Assembly: GCA_022842065.1 (NCBI GenBank)
Contig: JALHQH010000007.1
Span: 1-64,000, forward strand
DNA: 64,000 nucleotides
DNA from: Caldilineaceae bacterium
GTDB lineage: Bacteria; Chloroflexota; Anaerolineae; Caldilineales; Caldilineaceae
Direction of reading: 5' to 3'
This document shows, one piece after another, positions 29,698 through 37,408 of this stretch. The position numbers and the translations under genes are program-made. Positions within the stretch are counted from its first letter, which is position 1. Each line of letters opens with the position of its first letter. The notes beneath the pieces are model-generated. The model was not told where the DNA came from, ran no database searches, and worked only from the letters and a program-made list of their open reading frames with translations.

Positions 29698-31091
29698 GCC
29701 CGGTTTCCTTCCATTGCCGGACGCAACGCGGGCAGTGCTGGTTGCACGGCGTTGAGCAGGGGTAGAAAAAGCCGCATCTGCGTCCCGCGGTTGAGCTGAC
29801 TCGCCGCTTCAATCCGACCACCGTGGGCGGTCACAATACTGCGGGCGATGGCAAGACCAAGCCCGGCACCACCCTCCTTGCGCGAACGGGCTTTGTCCAC
29901 CCGGTAAAAGCGCTCAAAGATCAGCGGTAGCTCCGCGGCCGGAATGCCGCTGCCTTCATCCGTTACTTCGATGAGGACCTCCTGGCCGGACAGACGCGAG
30001 CGCAAGAGAACGGGTTTTCCTTCTGGGCTATATTTGGCGGCATTATCAATTAAAATTAGCACCGCCTGCTCAATCCGCGCCCGATCCAGCCGGACACGCC
30101 CCTGTACGGTGAGGTCACGCCGTAAATGAGCACCATGTTGCTGTGCTAGCAGATGAGCGCGTTCGGCCAGCTCCAGCAAAAACGTTTCCAACTCGATAAG
30201 CTCCAGATCAAGTGGCACCGACCCCGCATCCGAGCGGGCCAGAAAGAGCAGATCCTCGACCAGGTGGGTCATCCGTTCTGATTCCTGAACAATCTCTTCG
30301 AGCAACTCGATGTGGACACAGTCGCGCTCCAGTTCCAGCGCGACTTCGGCATTGGCCCGTAACACCGTGAGCGGCGTACGCAATTCGTGGGAGGCATCGG
30401 CGATAAAGTCATTTTTGAGTTGCAGGGCGTGGGCGAGTTCGGTGGCGGCTGCTTGCCGTTCGCGTGAATTGCGCACAATCAGATAGGCAAGCCCAACGCC
30501 GACTAAAATCAAACCGGCCAACACGACGATCAACACGAGCTGGGCGCTGTCGGCCGCCGCTTCCACGCCATGCAACGAAGCCTCAGCCCGCTCTTCGCCC
30601 AGCGTATCAATCGCGCGGGCCGCGCTCTCTAATTCGGCCAGGATCACCAGCCCATTGTCACTGGCTGTGGTAAAACCCTGCGCATCCGACTCGAAAAGGT
30701 CGATGGCGGGATGGAAGGCGCGGTAGTAACGCTCGGCAACCATCCGCAGTGTATCGGCACGCAGAATCGGTGAATCGTCTACCGGCAGTTGATCCAGCTC
30801 ATCAATGCGCGCGTGTAATTGTAAATAGGCGGCTTCGAAGTCCGCCACACCCCGACGTGTTGGTCCGGCAAAGACAAGGTTACGATGATAGTGGCGCATG
30901 TCGAGCACGGCTACCCGGAAATCATCACCGCGATCTTCCAACTCAACATCATATTCCAGTGCCCGCTGGGTGATGCTCTTGACGCGCGCATTAATCCCCA
31001 ACCCTACTAGCCCAACGACCGCAATCGCCAACAGCAGCCCGCTAATCGAAACGCCTTCCGTCCACCAGGGGCGGTTATGCAACCATCTCAC
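29694..31091 (-). CDS. Membrane sensor histidine kinase
   Basis: 465 residues. Two membrane helices (about residues 16-34 and 184-208) flank a 150-residue, mostly helical extracytoplasmic sensor of the CHASE3/four-helix-bundle type. The cytoplasmic part has the H-box DASHELRTPLTVLRANAEVAL, the N-box LIDNAAKYSPEG, the G1 box DEGSGIPAAE, the F-box FERFYRVDKARSRKEGGAGLGLAIA, and ends in a low-complexity tail. There is no clear HAMP domain between TM2 and the H-box; the linker is short. It is coupled to the receiver-only protein by ATGA overlap and lies divergent from the OmpR-like regulator, so the three probably form one signalling unit. Confidence 0.95.
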   Translation of the reverse strand: MRWLHNRPWWTEGVSISGLLLAIAVVGLVGLGINARVKSITQRALEYDVELEDRGDDFRVAVLDMRHYHRNLVFAGPTRRGVADFEAAYLQLHARIDELDQLPVDDSPILRADTLRMVAERYYRAFHPAIDLFESDAQGFTTASDNGLVILAELESAARAIDTLGEERAEASLHGVEAAADSAQLVLIVVLAGLILVGVGLAYLIVRNSRERQAAATELAHALQLKNDFIADASHELRTPLTVLRANAEVALELERDCVHIELLEEIVQESERMTHLVEDLLFLARSDAGSVPLDLELIELETFLLELAERAHLLAQQHGAHLRRDLTVQGRVRLDRARIEQAVLILIDNAAKYSPEGKPVLLRSRLSGQEVLIEVTDEGSGIPAAELPLIFERFYRVDKARSRKEGGAGLGLAIARSIVTAHGGRIEAASQLNRGTQMRLFLPLLNAVQPALPALRPAMEGNRA

Positions 31092-31139
31092 AGGACGCCC
31101 TTTCGGTTTAAAGATTTAAACAAACCAGGTAACGATGCC

Positions 31140-31203
31140 GGTGCGTCGCACTGTCCAAACGATGATTGTCTGCGCCACTTTTCGCTGGACAGTGCGACGC
31201 ACC
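31140..31203. repeat. 18-bp inverted repeat between divergent signalling genes
   Basis: GGTGCGTCGCACTGTCCA (31140-31157) pairs with TGGACAGTGCGACGCACC (31186-31203). It shares its core with the element at 29253-29318. It lies in the divergent promoter region between the kinase (start 31091) and the regulator (start 31408), so a regulatory role is possible, though a dispersed repeat is as likely. Confidence 0.85.
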
Positions 31204-31407
31204 TGATCACAATAGATTTCTGCTTATATGTATTTTTAACCAAGCTGGCTGTTCTGTGCAAGTAACCTGGGGTAAAGGCAATAACGCTCTGCCTGATCAG
31301 TTGTTCCTTTGCCTAGCTCAGGTGGGTCACAAGCGCTGTGAATTTCAGCGAAAACTTGTGCGTTTACTTACTTGTTTACTTATTCAATCCTCTATATACT
31401 ACCAACT

Positions 31408-32085
31408 ATGCGCATCCTATTGATCGAAGATGACGAAGCAATTACCCGTGTGCTCCAGCGCGGTCTCCGCGCCCATGGCCATCAGGTCGTGATCGCCGAC
31501 AGCGGCGAAGATGGGGTCATCTTAGCCGAGGATGATACGGTTGAAGTGCTGTTGCTCGATATTTCGCTGCCGGGGCTGAATGGGCACCAGGTGCTCGAAC
31601 GGATTCGCAGCCGGCGGCCGCGGCTACCGATTCTGATGCTGACCGCGCGTGATGATCTCAAAAACAAGATCAACGCCCTCAATGGCGGGGCGGATGATTA
31701 TCTAACCAAGCCCTTTGCCTTTGAAGAGCTGCTGGCCCGCATTCATGCCGTCACCCGGCGCTTTGATCAGCCCGAATCGGCGCAGATTGTGGCGGGCCAT
31801 CTCAAGCTTGATTTGCTGACCCAACGCCTCTGGCACGACGAGACCCTGATCGAACTCTCCCATCGTGAGTTTGCCTTGCTGGAATATTTTATGCGCCATC
31901 CCCGCCAACTGCTTTCGCGCCAACAGATTCTCTTCGCGGTCTGGGAATATGATTTCGACCCGGAATCGAACATTGTTGATGTCTACGTCCGCTATCTGCG
32001 CAGTAAGATCGACAAAGCCGCGCAGCCCTCGATGATTACGACGGTGCGGGGTGCGGGCTACCGCTTTGATTCACCGGCCGTATAA
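31408..32085 (+). CDS. OmpR/PhoB-family response regulator
   Basis: 225 residues from the ATG at 31408 (MRILLIEDDE), which is the normal family start; an upstream in-frame start is not needed. The receiver domain has EDD, phospho-Asp in VLLLDISLPGLNG, Thr in LMLTARDD and Lys in LTKPFAF. The C-terminal winged-helix DNA-binding domain has LSHREFALLEYFMRHPRQLLSRQQIL and VDVYVRYLRSKID...MITTVRGAGYRF. It is divergent from the kinase/receiver pair at 29329-31091 and convergent with the small exported protein at 32096-32596. The RiPP operon begins less than 1 kb downstream, so control of that operon is possible but not shown. Confidence 0.95.
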   Translation: MRILLIEDDEAITRVLQRGLRAHGHQVVIADSGEDGVILAEDDTVEVLLLDISLPGLNGHQVLERIRSRRPRLPILMLTARDDLKNKINALNGGADDYLTKPFAFEELLARIHAVTRRFDQPESAQIVAGHLKLDLLTQRLWHDETLIELSHREFALLEYFMRHPRQLLSRQQILFAVWEYDFDPESNIVDVYVRYLRSKIDKAAQPSMITTVRGAGYRFDSPAV

Positions 32086-32095
32086 ACGCTTCTAC

Positions 32096-32596
32096 TCACT
32101 CCAGCTCTAACAGGCGATCCCCCTGTGGTTCGCTTAGCTCCAACTCCACTTCCACCAATTCGCCACGCGCTTCGACCTCGACATGCGCCTCACGCTTATC
32201 CATAATTACAAAAAAAGTCCACTCGCCTTGATAAAAGCCCAGGTCGGCGACTGACCACCCTTGGGCATAGAAGATCCCCCGATAATAATCGCGTACCTCA
32301 TCGAGCGGCGCGGCTACCACATATTCGACTTCGGTTAACAATAAGCGCTCGGCCGCACTTTGCCGATACTCCACCCGCACGGCATCGGGATAGCGGGGTA
32401 GATCAGCAATATCCGCCCCCGGTACATCCATCGTCGGGATGAGTGCTTCTTCCTCGGCGTAGAGCACAGAGGTGGTTGCTAAATAGGCCGTACATTCCGC
32501 CAGTAGCTCGGCCGCACTGGTTGTTCGCCCAGCCAGAAAGCCAATCACCAATAGTAACAGAGCAACGCTTGCGCGGACGACTGATAACTGTGACAT
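32096..32596 (-). CDS. Small exported protein of unknown function
   Basis: 166 residues from the ATG at 32596 (MSQLSVV), preceded by GAGGAG at 7 nt spacing. An N-terminal hydrophobic helix (VALLLLVIGFLAG) forms a signal anchor or signal peptide. The mature part is acidic and contains PRYPDAVRVEYRQ, EVEYVVAAPLDEVRDYYRGIFYAQGW and EWTFFVIMDKREAHVEVE. The pattern of a hydrophobic start, a DEVRDYYR helix and an antiparallel sheet resembles small exported proteins often found in Chloroflexota, but no family function is recognised. It lies convergent with the response regulator, 11 nt apart. Confidence 0.75.
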   Translation of the reverse strand: MSQLSVVRASVALLLLVIGFLAGRTTSAAELLAECTAYLATTSVLYAEEEALIPTMDVPGADIADLPRYPDAVRVEYRQSAAERLLLTEVEYVVAAPLDEVRDYYRGIFYAQGWSVADLGFYQGEWTFFVIMDKREAHVEVEARGELVEVELELSEPQGDRLLELE

Positions 32597-32635
32597 CGCG
32601 ATACTCCTCATCCAGGCCGGTAACTACAAGTGCTC

Positions 32636-32675
32636 TCTTTCGTAGGGGCATGGCATGCCATGCCCCTACGAAAGA
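32636..32675. repeat. Perfect 40-bp palindrome
   Basis: TCTTTCGTAGGGGCATGGCA at 32636-32655 is exactly mirrored to 32675, with no loop. It lies upstream of both the minus-strand exported protein and the RiPP precursor. The core GTAGGGGCATGGCATGCC is a kind of dispersed palindrome often found in environmental genomes; an operator role is not excluded. Confidence 0.85.
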
Positions 32676-32954
32676 TGATTTGAAGGTCTATAGTATGACT
32701 ACTTACTTTTGCAGGTGAAGATTGGATCAGCATGAGGCAAAGATTGGAAAAAATCTAATCAACCGTTCATTGTCGGCCAACGGCGGCGATTTATACTGGG
32801 TTCAGGCAGCAAATATACCCGAGGTTGTGACAAAGTAACGGCTGCAGCGCACCATAAAATGGTACTTTGTGACAAGCATCGGGATCACGATGCCGGCCAT
32901 CACCCTGGTCGGACTGCCGTCCATACACGCTGGTGTTGTTTGTAAAGTCTATAC
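32676..32954 (+). promoter_or_regulatory. Upstream region of the RiPP operon
   Basis: About 280 nt without a supported gene precede the precursor gene. The stretch 32690-32770 is AT-rich and the likely site of the promoter. No -10/-35 boxes are clear. The reading frame that runs into the precursor from 32869 is not its start, because the ribosome binding site at 32955 fits the ATG at 32968. Confidence 0.4.
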
Positions 32955-32960
32955 AAGGAG
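32955..32960 (+). promoter_or_regulatory. Ribosome binding site that fixes the precursor start
   Basis: AAGGAG at 32955-32960 lies 7 nt from the ATG at 32968 and only 1 nt from an in-frame ATG at 32962. The spacing therefore selects 32968 as the start of the precursor peptide, giving the canonical leader beginning MNISTIIRAW. Confidence 0.85.
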
Positions 32961-32967
32961 AATGAAG

Positions 32968-33174
32968 ATGAACATTTCGACAATCATCCGTGCCTGGAAA
33001 GACGATGAATTTCGTCTGGGCCTGAGTGAGACCGAACGTGCCCTGTTGCCGGCCAATCCCGCCGGTCTGCTCGAATTGACCGATGATGAAATGGCCCAAG
33101 TTGCTGGCGGTAAGAAGAAGAAAAAGAAGAAGAAGAGCAGCCGCAGCCGCTCCCGCAGCCGCTCCCGCACCTAG
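32968..33174 (+). CDS. RiPP precursor: type II lantibiotic leader with a cysteine-free poly-Lys/Ser-Arg core
   Basis: 68 residues. Residues 1-48 form a mersacidin/lichenicidin-type leader: an aromatic-basic start (IIRAWKDDEFRLGLS), ERALLPANPAG, then LTDDEMAQVAGG ending in the GG cleavage site used by C39 peptidases. The 20-residue core contains eight consecutive Lys followed by two Ser, four Arg-Ser pairs, Arg and Thr. It has no Cys, so lanthionine rings cannot form within it. Six Ser and one Thr remain as possible targets of a LanM enzyme. The core is encoded by low-complexity AAG/AAA and AGC/CGC/TCC codons. The LanM-like gene follows 220 nt downstream and an export gene with a C39 domain closes the operon, so this peptide is the obvious substrate. 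The function of the product is unknown. Confidence 0.9.
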   Translation: MNISTIIRAWKDDEFRLGLSETERALLPANPAGLLELTDDEMAQVAGGKKKKKKKKSSRSRSRSRSRT

Positions 33175-33202
33175 GATTACTGGCACGGAAATTTTAATCA
33201 AT

Positions 33203-33303
33203 TAGCCACGGCGTGGCGGCAGAAGGTAAGCCAGCCTTTTAAGGCTGGCATCCTGACCCGCAGGTTTCAACCTGCGGCTACCATCTGCCGTCACGCCGTG
33301 ACT
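33203..33303 (+). repeat. Nested hairpins between precursor and modification enzyme
   Basis: An outer imperfect inverted repeat (AGCCACGGCGTGGCGGCAGA near 33204 with TCTGCCGTCACGCCGTGACT near 33284-33303) encloses two smaller perfect hairpins: GCCAGCCTT-TTAAGGCTGGC, and CCGCAGGTTTCAACCTGCGG. The position, right after the precursor stop, is where RiPP operons often have an attenuating terminator that makes precursor mRNA exceed enzyme mRNA. There is no obvious T-run, so it could also be a dispersed palindromic element. Confidence 0.75.
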
Positions 33304-33394
33304 CGATCCGCACGGCAAGCCACCCTGTTAAACTTGCATAATTCTGTCACGCTGTCAAGCGTCGAAAACCACAAGGAGTGCGCGCAAGTCGCTT

Positions 33395-36300
33395 ATGGCT
33401 ACTCACCCACTGTTGACTGCTTTTCCCAATGCCCTGACTTTGCAGGAGCGCCATACCCTGCTGCGGCAGGCCACGCCCAAGCCCGCGAGCGATCGGCCAT
33501 TGGCGACAAAGCGGCTGCAGCGTTGGCAAACACAGCCGCCCTTTGCCCAGCCCGCGCTTTTTCAACAACGGTTAGCCCAAGTCGGGTTGACCAAGGCTAC
33601 CTTTCGACAAACGCTGGGGTGGCGTGGGGATGGCCTGTGGCCCGCCGGTGCAGAACCCGCTTGGGCGACAAGGTTGCAGCATCTCTGGCAGGCCGGTGCG
33701 ACGAACGGTACGCCGTCAACCGTAAGCGATCCGCAAAACAACCCGCCGCTCAGTGAGCTGTTAACGCCCTTTGCGCCCATGATTGTGGCCGCACGCGCCG
33801 AGTTGCAAGCGCAACTAGCGCCACTCCTGGCCCGTTACCCGCAGATCGCGCTGGGGACCGCGGCACAGGTGGAAGCACTCTTCTTTGCCACAGTGGAGCG
33901 TAATTTAGAGCGAATACTCCTGCCCACGCTGGCGTTGGAGGTCAATGTGGCGCGCCTCCAGGGCCTGTTGCCGGGCGCAACACCGGAAAGTCGCTTTGCC
34001 GCTTATCTGGCCCAGTTACAACAACCGGCCCCACGACAAGCGTTGCTGCTTGAATATCCGGTGCTCTTTCGGCTAGCCGCCACCCGGTTGGAAAGCTGGC
34101 TGCGGGTGAGCCTGGAAGTGGTGGAACGGCTGTGCCAGGATTGGGGGGCAATCTGTACCAACTTGGGGCCGACAAACCCAGTGACCGCGTTGCCGGCAGC
34201 GCCGCTGGGTCCTTTGGTGCGCATTGAGCAGGCCCAGCGCAACACCAAACGGGAGGGCCGCGCCGTCTTGATCCTTACCTTTGCGGACGGCTTTAAACTG
34301 GTCTACAAACCCCGTTCCCTGGCCATGGAAGTTCACTTTCAGCAACTGTTGGCCTGGCTCAATCGGGCTGGCTTTACCCCGACCTTTCGACTGCTCACCA
34401 TGCTTGATCGCGGTGACTATGGCTGGATGGCGTGGGTAACGGCCGCACCCTGTCAATCGCACGCCGAACTCGGGCGCTTTTACCAACGGCAGGGCGCGTT
34501 GCTGGCCTTGCTTTACACCTTGGAGGCGACCGACCTCCATCTCAACAATGTGATCGCGCAGGGCGAAGATCCCCTCTTGATCGACCTGGAGGCGCTCTTC
34601 CACCCGCGTGATGCGGAACCCGCGTGGCCGGCGCTTGAATTAGCCGTTGATCGCGTTTTCTACCATTCGGTGCTACGGCCCGGCCTCTTGCCGGAGCCAG
34701 AGACCGGTGATGATGAGCGCGCTCTCCCCGTTGATCTCAGTGGCATGGGCGGCGCACCAGGACAGCAGACCCCTTATGCGGTGCCCACCTGGCAAGGGCG
34801 CGGCACGGATGCCATGCAGTTGACGCAGCAACCAAAAACGCTTCGTGGCAGCAAAAATATGCCCACTTTGCGGGGCGAACAGGTCGCGATTACCGACTTT
34901 CACCTCGTGCTCGATCAAGGCTTTACAGATCTCTACCGTTTCCTGATCGAACGCCGTGCCGCGCTCTTGCGCGACGATGGTCCCTTAGCCGCCTTTGCTA
35001 ATGCCGAAGTGCGTGTGCTGGTGCGTCCAGGGCAACAGTACAGCAACTGGCTGGAAGAGAGTTTACATCCCAACCTGCTGCGCAATGCGTTAGACCGCGA
35101 CCGCTTTCTCGACCGGCTCTGGTGTGATGTCCCAGAGCATGAGTACCTGGCCGCGTTGATTCCCTATGAACAGGCAGCGCTGCAGGGGGGCGATGTGCCG
35201 CTCTTTACCACCCGCGCCGATGCCCGCGCCCTTTTTTATAACAACCAGGAGATCGCTGCTGACTTTTTCCCACGGTCGGGCCTGGCCGCGGCACAGGTGC
35301 GACTGGCGGCGCTGTGTGAAACGGATCTCGCCTGTCAACGTTGGTTCATCCACGCGACGCTCGCCACGGTGCCCACACGGCAACCCGCGCTAGTTGCGTA
35401 CCCCGTTACACCAGTCAGCGCGGGTGGGATTGATTGCGCGGCTACCCTGATCGACGAGGCGTGCGCGATTGGCGAGCGCCTGGCCAACCGTGCCATCCGT
35501 GCCGACGGCGAAGCAACCTGGCTGGGCGTTGCCTTGCTGGCCGACCGCTACTGGCTGGTCGAGCCGCTAGAAAGCGATCTCTACAATGGGTTACCCGGCG
35601 TGGCGCTCTTTCTCGCCCAACTGGGGCACTGCACCGGCGAAACCCGCTGGACGGCCTTGGCACAGGAAACCATGGCAACCGTCACACGCTATCTGCACGA
35701 AGCAACGCTTGAAGCCGATGCTGACTCACTGCTAGAGGAGCCAATCGGGATCCTGGATGGGCTAGGTGGTCTGCTCTATACCTTTGCTCACCTAGCGACG
35801 ATCTGGGCGGACCCCACCTGGCTGACGGTCGCCAACGCCCAGGTGGCACAACTTGCCGAGGCGTTACAGCCGCTTGCTGACCAGGATTTTGCCGACGCAC
35901 CAACCAATGCAGGCGCGGGCAGTGCTGAAACAGCAGATCAAGACGAAGCGGAAAACGAAGAGGCAGACGAGGAAACACTATGGGCCGCGGTCGATCTGGC
36001 CCGCGGTCTGGGCGGCCTGTTGGTGGGCTTGCTTGCCCTGCACCAGCATGCCCCCACTGCGCAAACACTCCACTGCGCAACGGTGGTTGGCCGAGAACTG
36101 TGGCACCGCCTGGAGCAGCTGCCTACTACCCTAGCCGCGCCGCCGGCCTTGTTCCCCCTGCGCCCCTTTGCCGACTTTTTTCAACAGCGCGCCGGCCTCG
36201 CCTGGCCCTTGTTAACCCTGGCCCAGCTCACGGGTGACGAAGGGTTGCGCACCGCGGCCGGCACCTTGGTGGCCACCGATCCGCCCACAACCGCCAGCCC

Positions 36301-36700
36301 TGGGCTCTGGTTGGCCTATCTGCGGGCGTTGCCGCGGCTGGGTGATGTGGCGCGCACCCTTACCTTGGCCCAGCACTTTGCAACGGCCCTCCCGACCCTG
36401 CTACAAGCGGGGCTGGGTTACAACGCCTCGCTCGGTCACGGCGATCTTGGCTATTGCGAACTGTTGTTACAGGCGGCACAGACCTTTCAGGCCCCCCATT
36501 ATCGCGAGCTGGCGGCCAGTTACGCACAGGCATTGGTGCGCCACAGTCAAACCGACGGTTGGCGCAGTGCGGTGCCGCTGGCCGTGGAAACACCGGCGCT
36601 CTTGACGGGGCTGGCCGGGATCGGGCATGGCCTATTGCGCGTGGCCCAGCCCGATGACCTACCATCATTGCTGGCATTAGAAATGCCCAGGGGAAGGTAA
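33395..36700 (+). CDS. LanM-type class II lanthipeptide synthetase with altered elimination and cyclase sites
   Basis: 1101 residues, LanM size and order: N-terminal dehydratase domain (about residues 130-690) and C-terminal LanC-like domain (about 695-1095). Compared by eye with CylM/LctM motifs, the phosphorylation residues are present: K305 (LVYKP), D380/H382/N385 (DLHLNN) and D397 (LIDLEAL). Residues tied to phosphate elimination differ. The usual S-D-x-H-x-x-G-R reads RNTKREGR (N283, K285), and the R...T pair reads R540...G546. In the LanC part the usual A-H-G reads A-R-G (R870), the W-C-H-G motif is replaced by PTTA (T965 at the Cys position), and C-H-G reads G-H-G (G1014, H1015). The zinc site and cyclase His are thus lost. 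An acidic insert rich in Asp/Glu lies near residues 835-865. The enzyme is inferred to phosphorylate or dehydrate the precursor core without forming rings. Confidence 0.9.
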   Translation: MATHPLLTAFPNALTLQERHTLLRQATPKPASDRPLATKRLQRWQTQPPFAQPALFQQRLAQVGLTKATFRQTLGWRGDGLWPAGAEPAWATRLQHLWQAGATNGTPSTVSDPQNNPPLSELLTPFAPMIVAARAELQAQLAPLLARYPQIALGTAAQVEALFFATVERNLERILLPTLALEVNVARLQGLLPGATPESRFAAYLAQLQQPAPRQALLLEYPVLFRLAATRLESWLRVSLEVVERLCQDWGAICTNLGPTNPVTALPAAPLGPLVRIEQAQRNTKREGRAVLILTFADGFKLVYKPRSLAMEVHFQQLLAWLNRAGFTPTFRLLTMLDRGDYGWMAWVTAAPCQSHAELGRFYQRQGALLALLYTLEATDLHLNNVIAQGEDPLLIDLEALFHPRDAEPAWPALELAVDRVFYHSVLRPGLLPEPETGDDERALPVDLSGMGGAPGQQTPYAVPTWQGRGTDAMQLTQQPKTLRGSKNMPTLRGEQVAITDFHLVLDQGFTDLYRFLIERRAALLRDDGPLAAFANAEVRVLVRPGQQYSNWLEESLHPNLLRNALDRDRFLDRLWCDVPEHEYLAALIPYEQAALQGGDVPLFTTRADARALFYNNQEIAADFFPRSGLAAAQVRLAALCETDLACQRWFIHATLATVPTRQPALVAYPVTPVSAGGIDCAATLIDEACAIGERLANRAIRADGEATWLGVALLADRYWLVEPLESDLYNGLPGVALFLAQLGHCTGETRWTALAQETMATVTRYLHEATLEADADSLLEEPIGILDGLGGLLYTFAHLATIWADPTWLTVANAQVAQLAEALQPLADQDFADAPTNAGAGSAETADQDEAENEEADEETLWAAVDLARGLGGLLVGLLALHQHAPTAQTLHCATVVGRELWHRLEQLPTTLAAPPALFPLRPFADFFQQRAGLAWPLLTLAQLTGDEGLRTAAGTLVATDPPTTASPGLWLAYLRALPRLGDVARTLTLAQHFATALPTLLQAGLGYNASLGHGDLGYCELLLQAAQTFQAPHYRELAASYAQALVRHSQTDGWRSAVPLAVETPALLTGLAGIGHGLLRVAQPDDLPSLLALEMPRGR

Positions 36701-36777
36701 ATCGGTAAATCAGTAAATCAGTAAATCAGTAAATCGGTAAATCGGTTACCGATCTACCGATTTACTGATCTACTGAA
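36696..36777. repeat. AT-rich tandem/inverted repeat of a 10-12 bp unit
   Basis: GTAAATCGGTAAATCAGTAA-type units are repeated about six times (36696-36750), followed by the reverse complement ACCGATCTACCGATTTACTG (36747-36770). The same units appear in the opposite orientation at 37409-37480. The two tracts bracket the HlyD-like gene. Confidence 0.85.
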
Positions 36778-36804
36778 ACTTCTCGTCTATAAGGGAAAGG
36801 TCTG

Positions 36805-37374
36805 ATGCGTCGCCAAATTTTCCGCCAACGAGCGGTCGAACAGTATAACGCACGGCTGGAGCGGATTGCCCTCCCGCGCTATGCGGACGCGCCTTGGTTG
36901 CTGATCTGGTGGCTCTTTAGCGGCTTGTTGCTGGCGGCGGTTTTGCTGATTTGGGCGGCGCGCACCCCCATCTATCTGACCGCACCGGCTGTGATGGTCC
37001 CGGCACCCACCACCTGGCCGACGTCGGCGCAAGTGGTGGTGGCGGTCTTCTTGCCGGCGGCGAGTGGTGGGCAGGTCGCACCGGCCCAACGTGTCCAATT
37101 ACAATTTGCTGGCTTGGCCAAGCAGACCATCCCAGCAGAAACTTATCAAGTCACTGAAGTCACGCCAATCGTGCTCTCACCCCAGGCTGCCCGCCGTCTT
37201 TATGCCCTGGATGCCAGCGCCGGCCTCTTGATCGAGGCACCCGTCACCGTTGCCCTGATTGAATTGGATGGGGTCCCGACCACCTGGCTGGGCAGCATCG
37301 GCGAAGCCCAAATCGAGGTCGGCTCACAATCTGGCCTTACCTTACTGCCCGGCCTGGCCGCTTGGCTACAGTGA
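36805..37374 (+). CDS. Single-pass membrane protein resembling a truncated HlyD-family adaptor
   Basis: 189 residues. A basic N-terminus resembling those of bacteriocin-export adaptors (MRRQIFRQRAVEQYNARLER) precedes one membrane helix (about residues 33-52, LLIWWLFSGLLLAAVLLIWA). About 130 residues of predicted beta structure follow. The coiled-coil hairpin and lipoyl halves expected in a full HlyD-type membrane fusion protein (about 400-500 residues) are missing; only the N-terminal anchor and the membrane-proximal beta domain seem to remain. The location between the LanM-like and C39 ABC transporter genes suggests a role in export of the peptide. A GGGAAAGG site precedes the ATG. The exact family is not certain. 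Confidence 0.65.
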   Translation: MRRQIFRQRAVEQYNARLERIALPRYADAPWLLIWWLFSGLLLAAVLLIWAARTPIYLTAPAVMVPAPTTWPTSAQVVVAVFLPAASGGQVAPAQRVQLQFAGLAKQTIPAETYQVTEVTPIVLSPQAARRLYALDASAGLLIEAPVTVALIELDGVPTTWLGSIGEAQIEVGSQSGLTLLPGLAAWLQ

Positions 37375-37408
37375 AGCCCGACATGCGTCGCCCCCATGCA
37401 ACAGTTAC

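Noticed and set aside
32869..32967. Upstream extension of the RiPP precursor
   Set aside because: The AAGGAG at 32955-32960 fits the ATG at 32968; the extension is not like known leaders and would place the binding site inside the gene.
33298..33756. 152-residue plus-strand frame overlapping the start of LanM
   Set aside because: It runs through the hairpin region in another frame and has no family features; the LanM frame has the expected N-terminus.
34073..34603. 176-residue minus-strand frame inside the LanM-like gene
   Set aside because: Antisense shadow; the plus-strand frame carries the dehydratase motifs in correct order and spacing.
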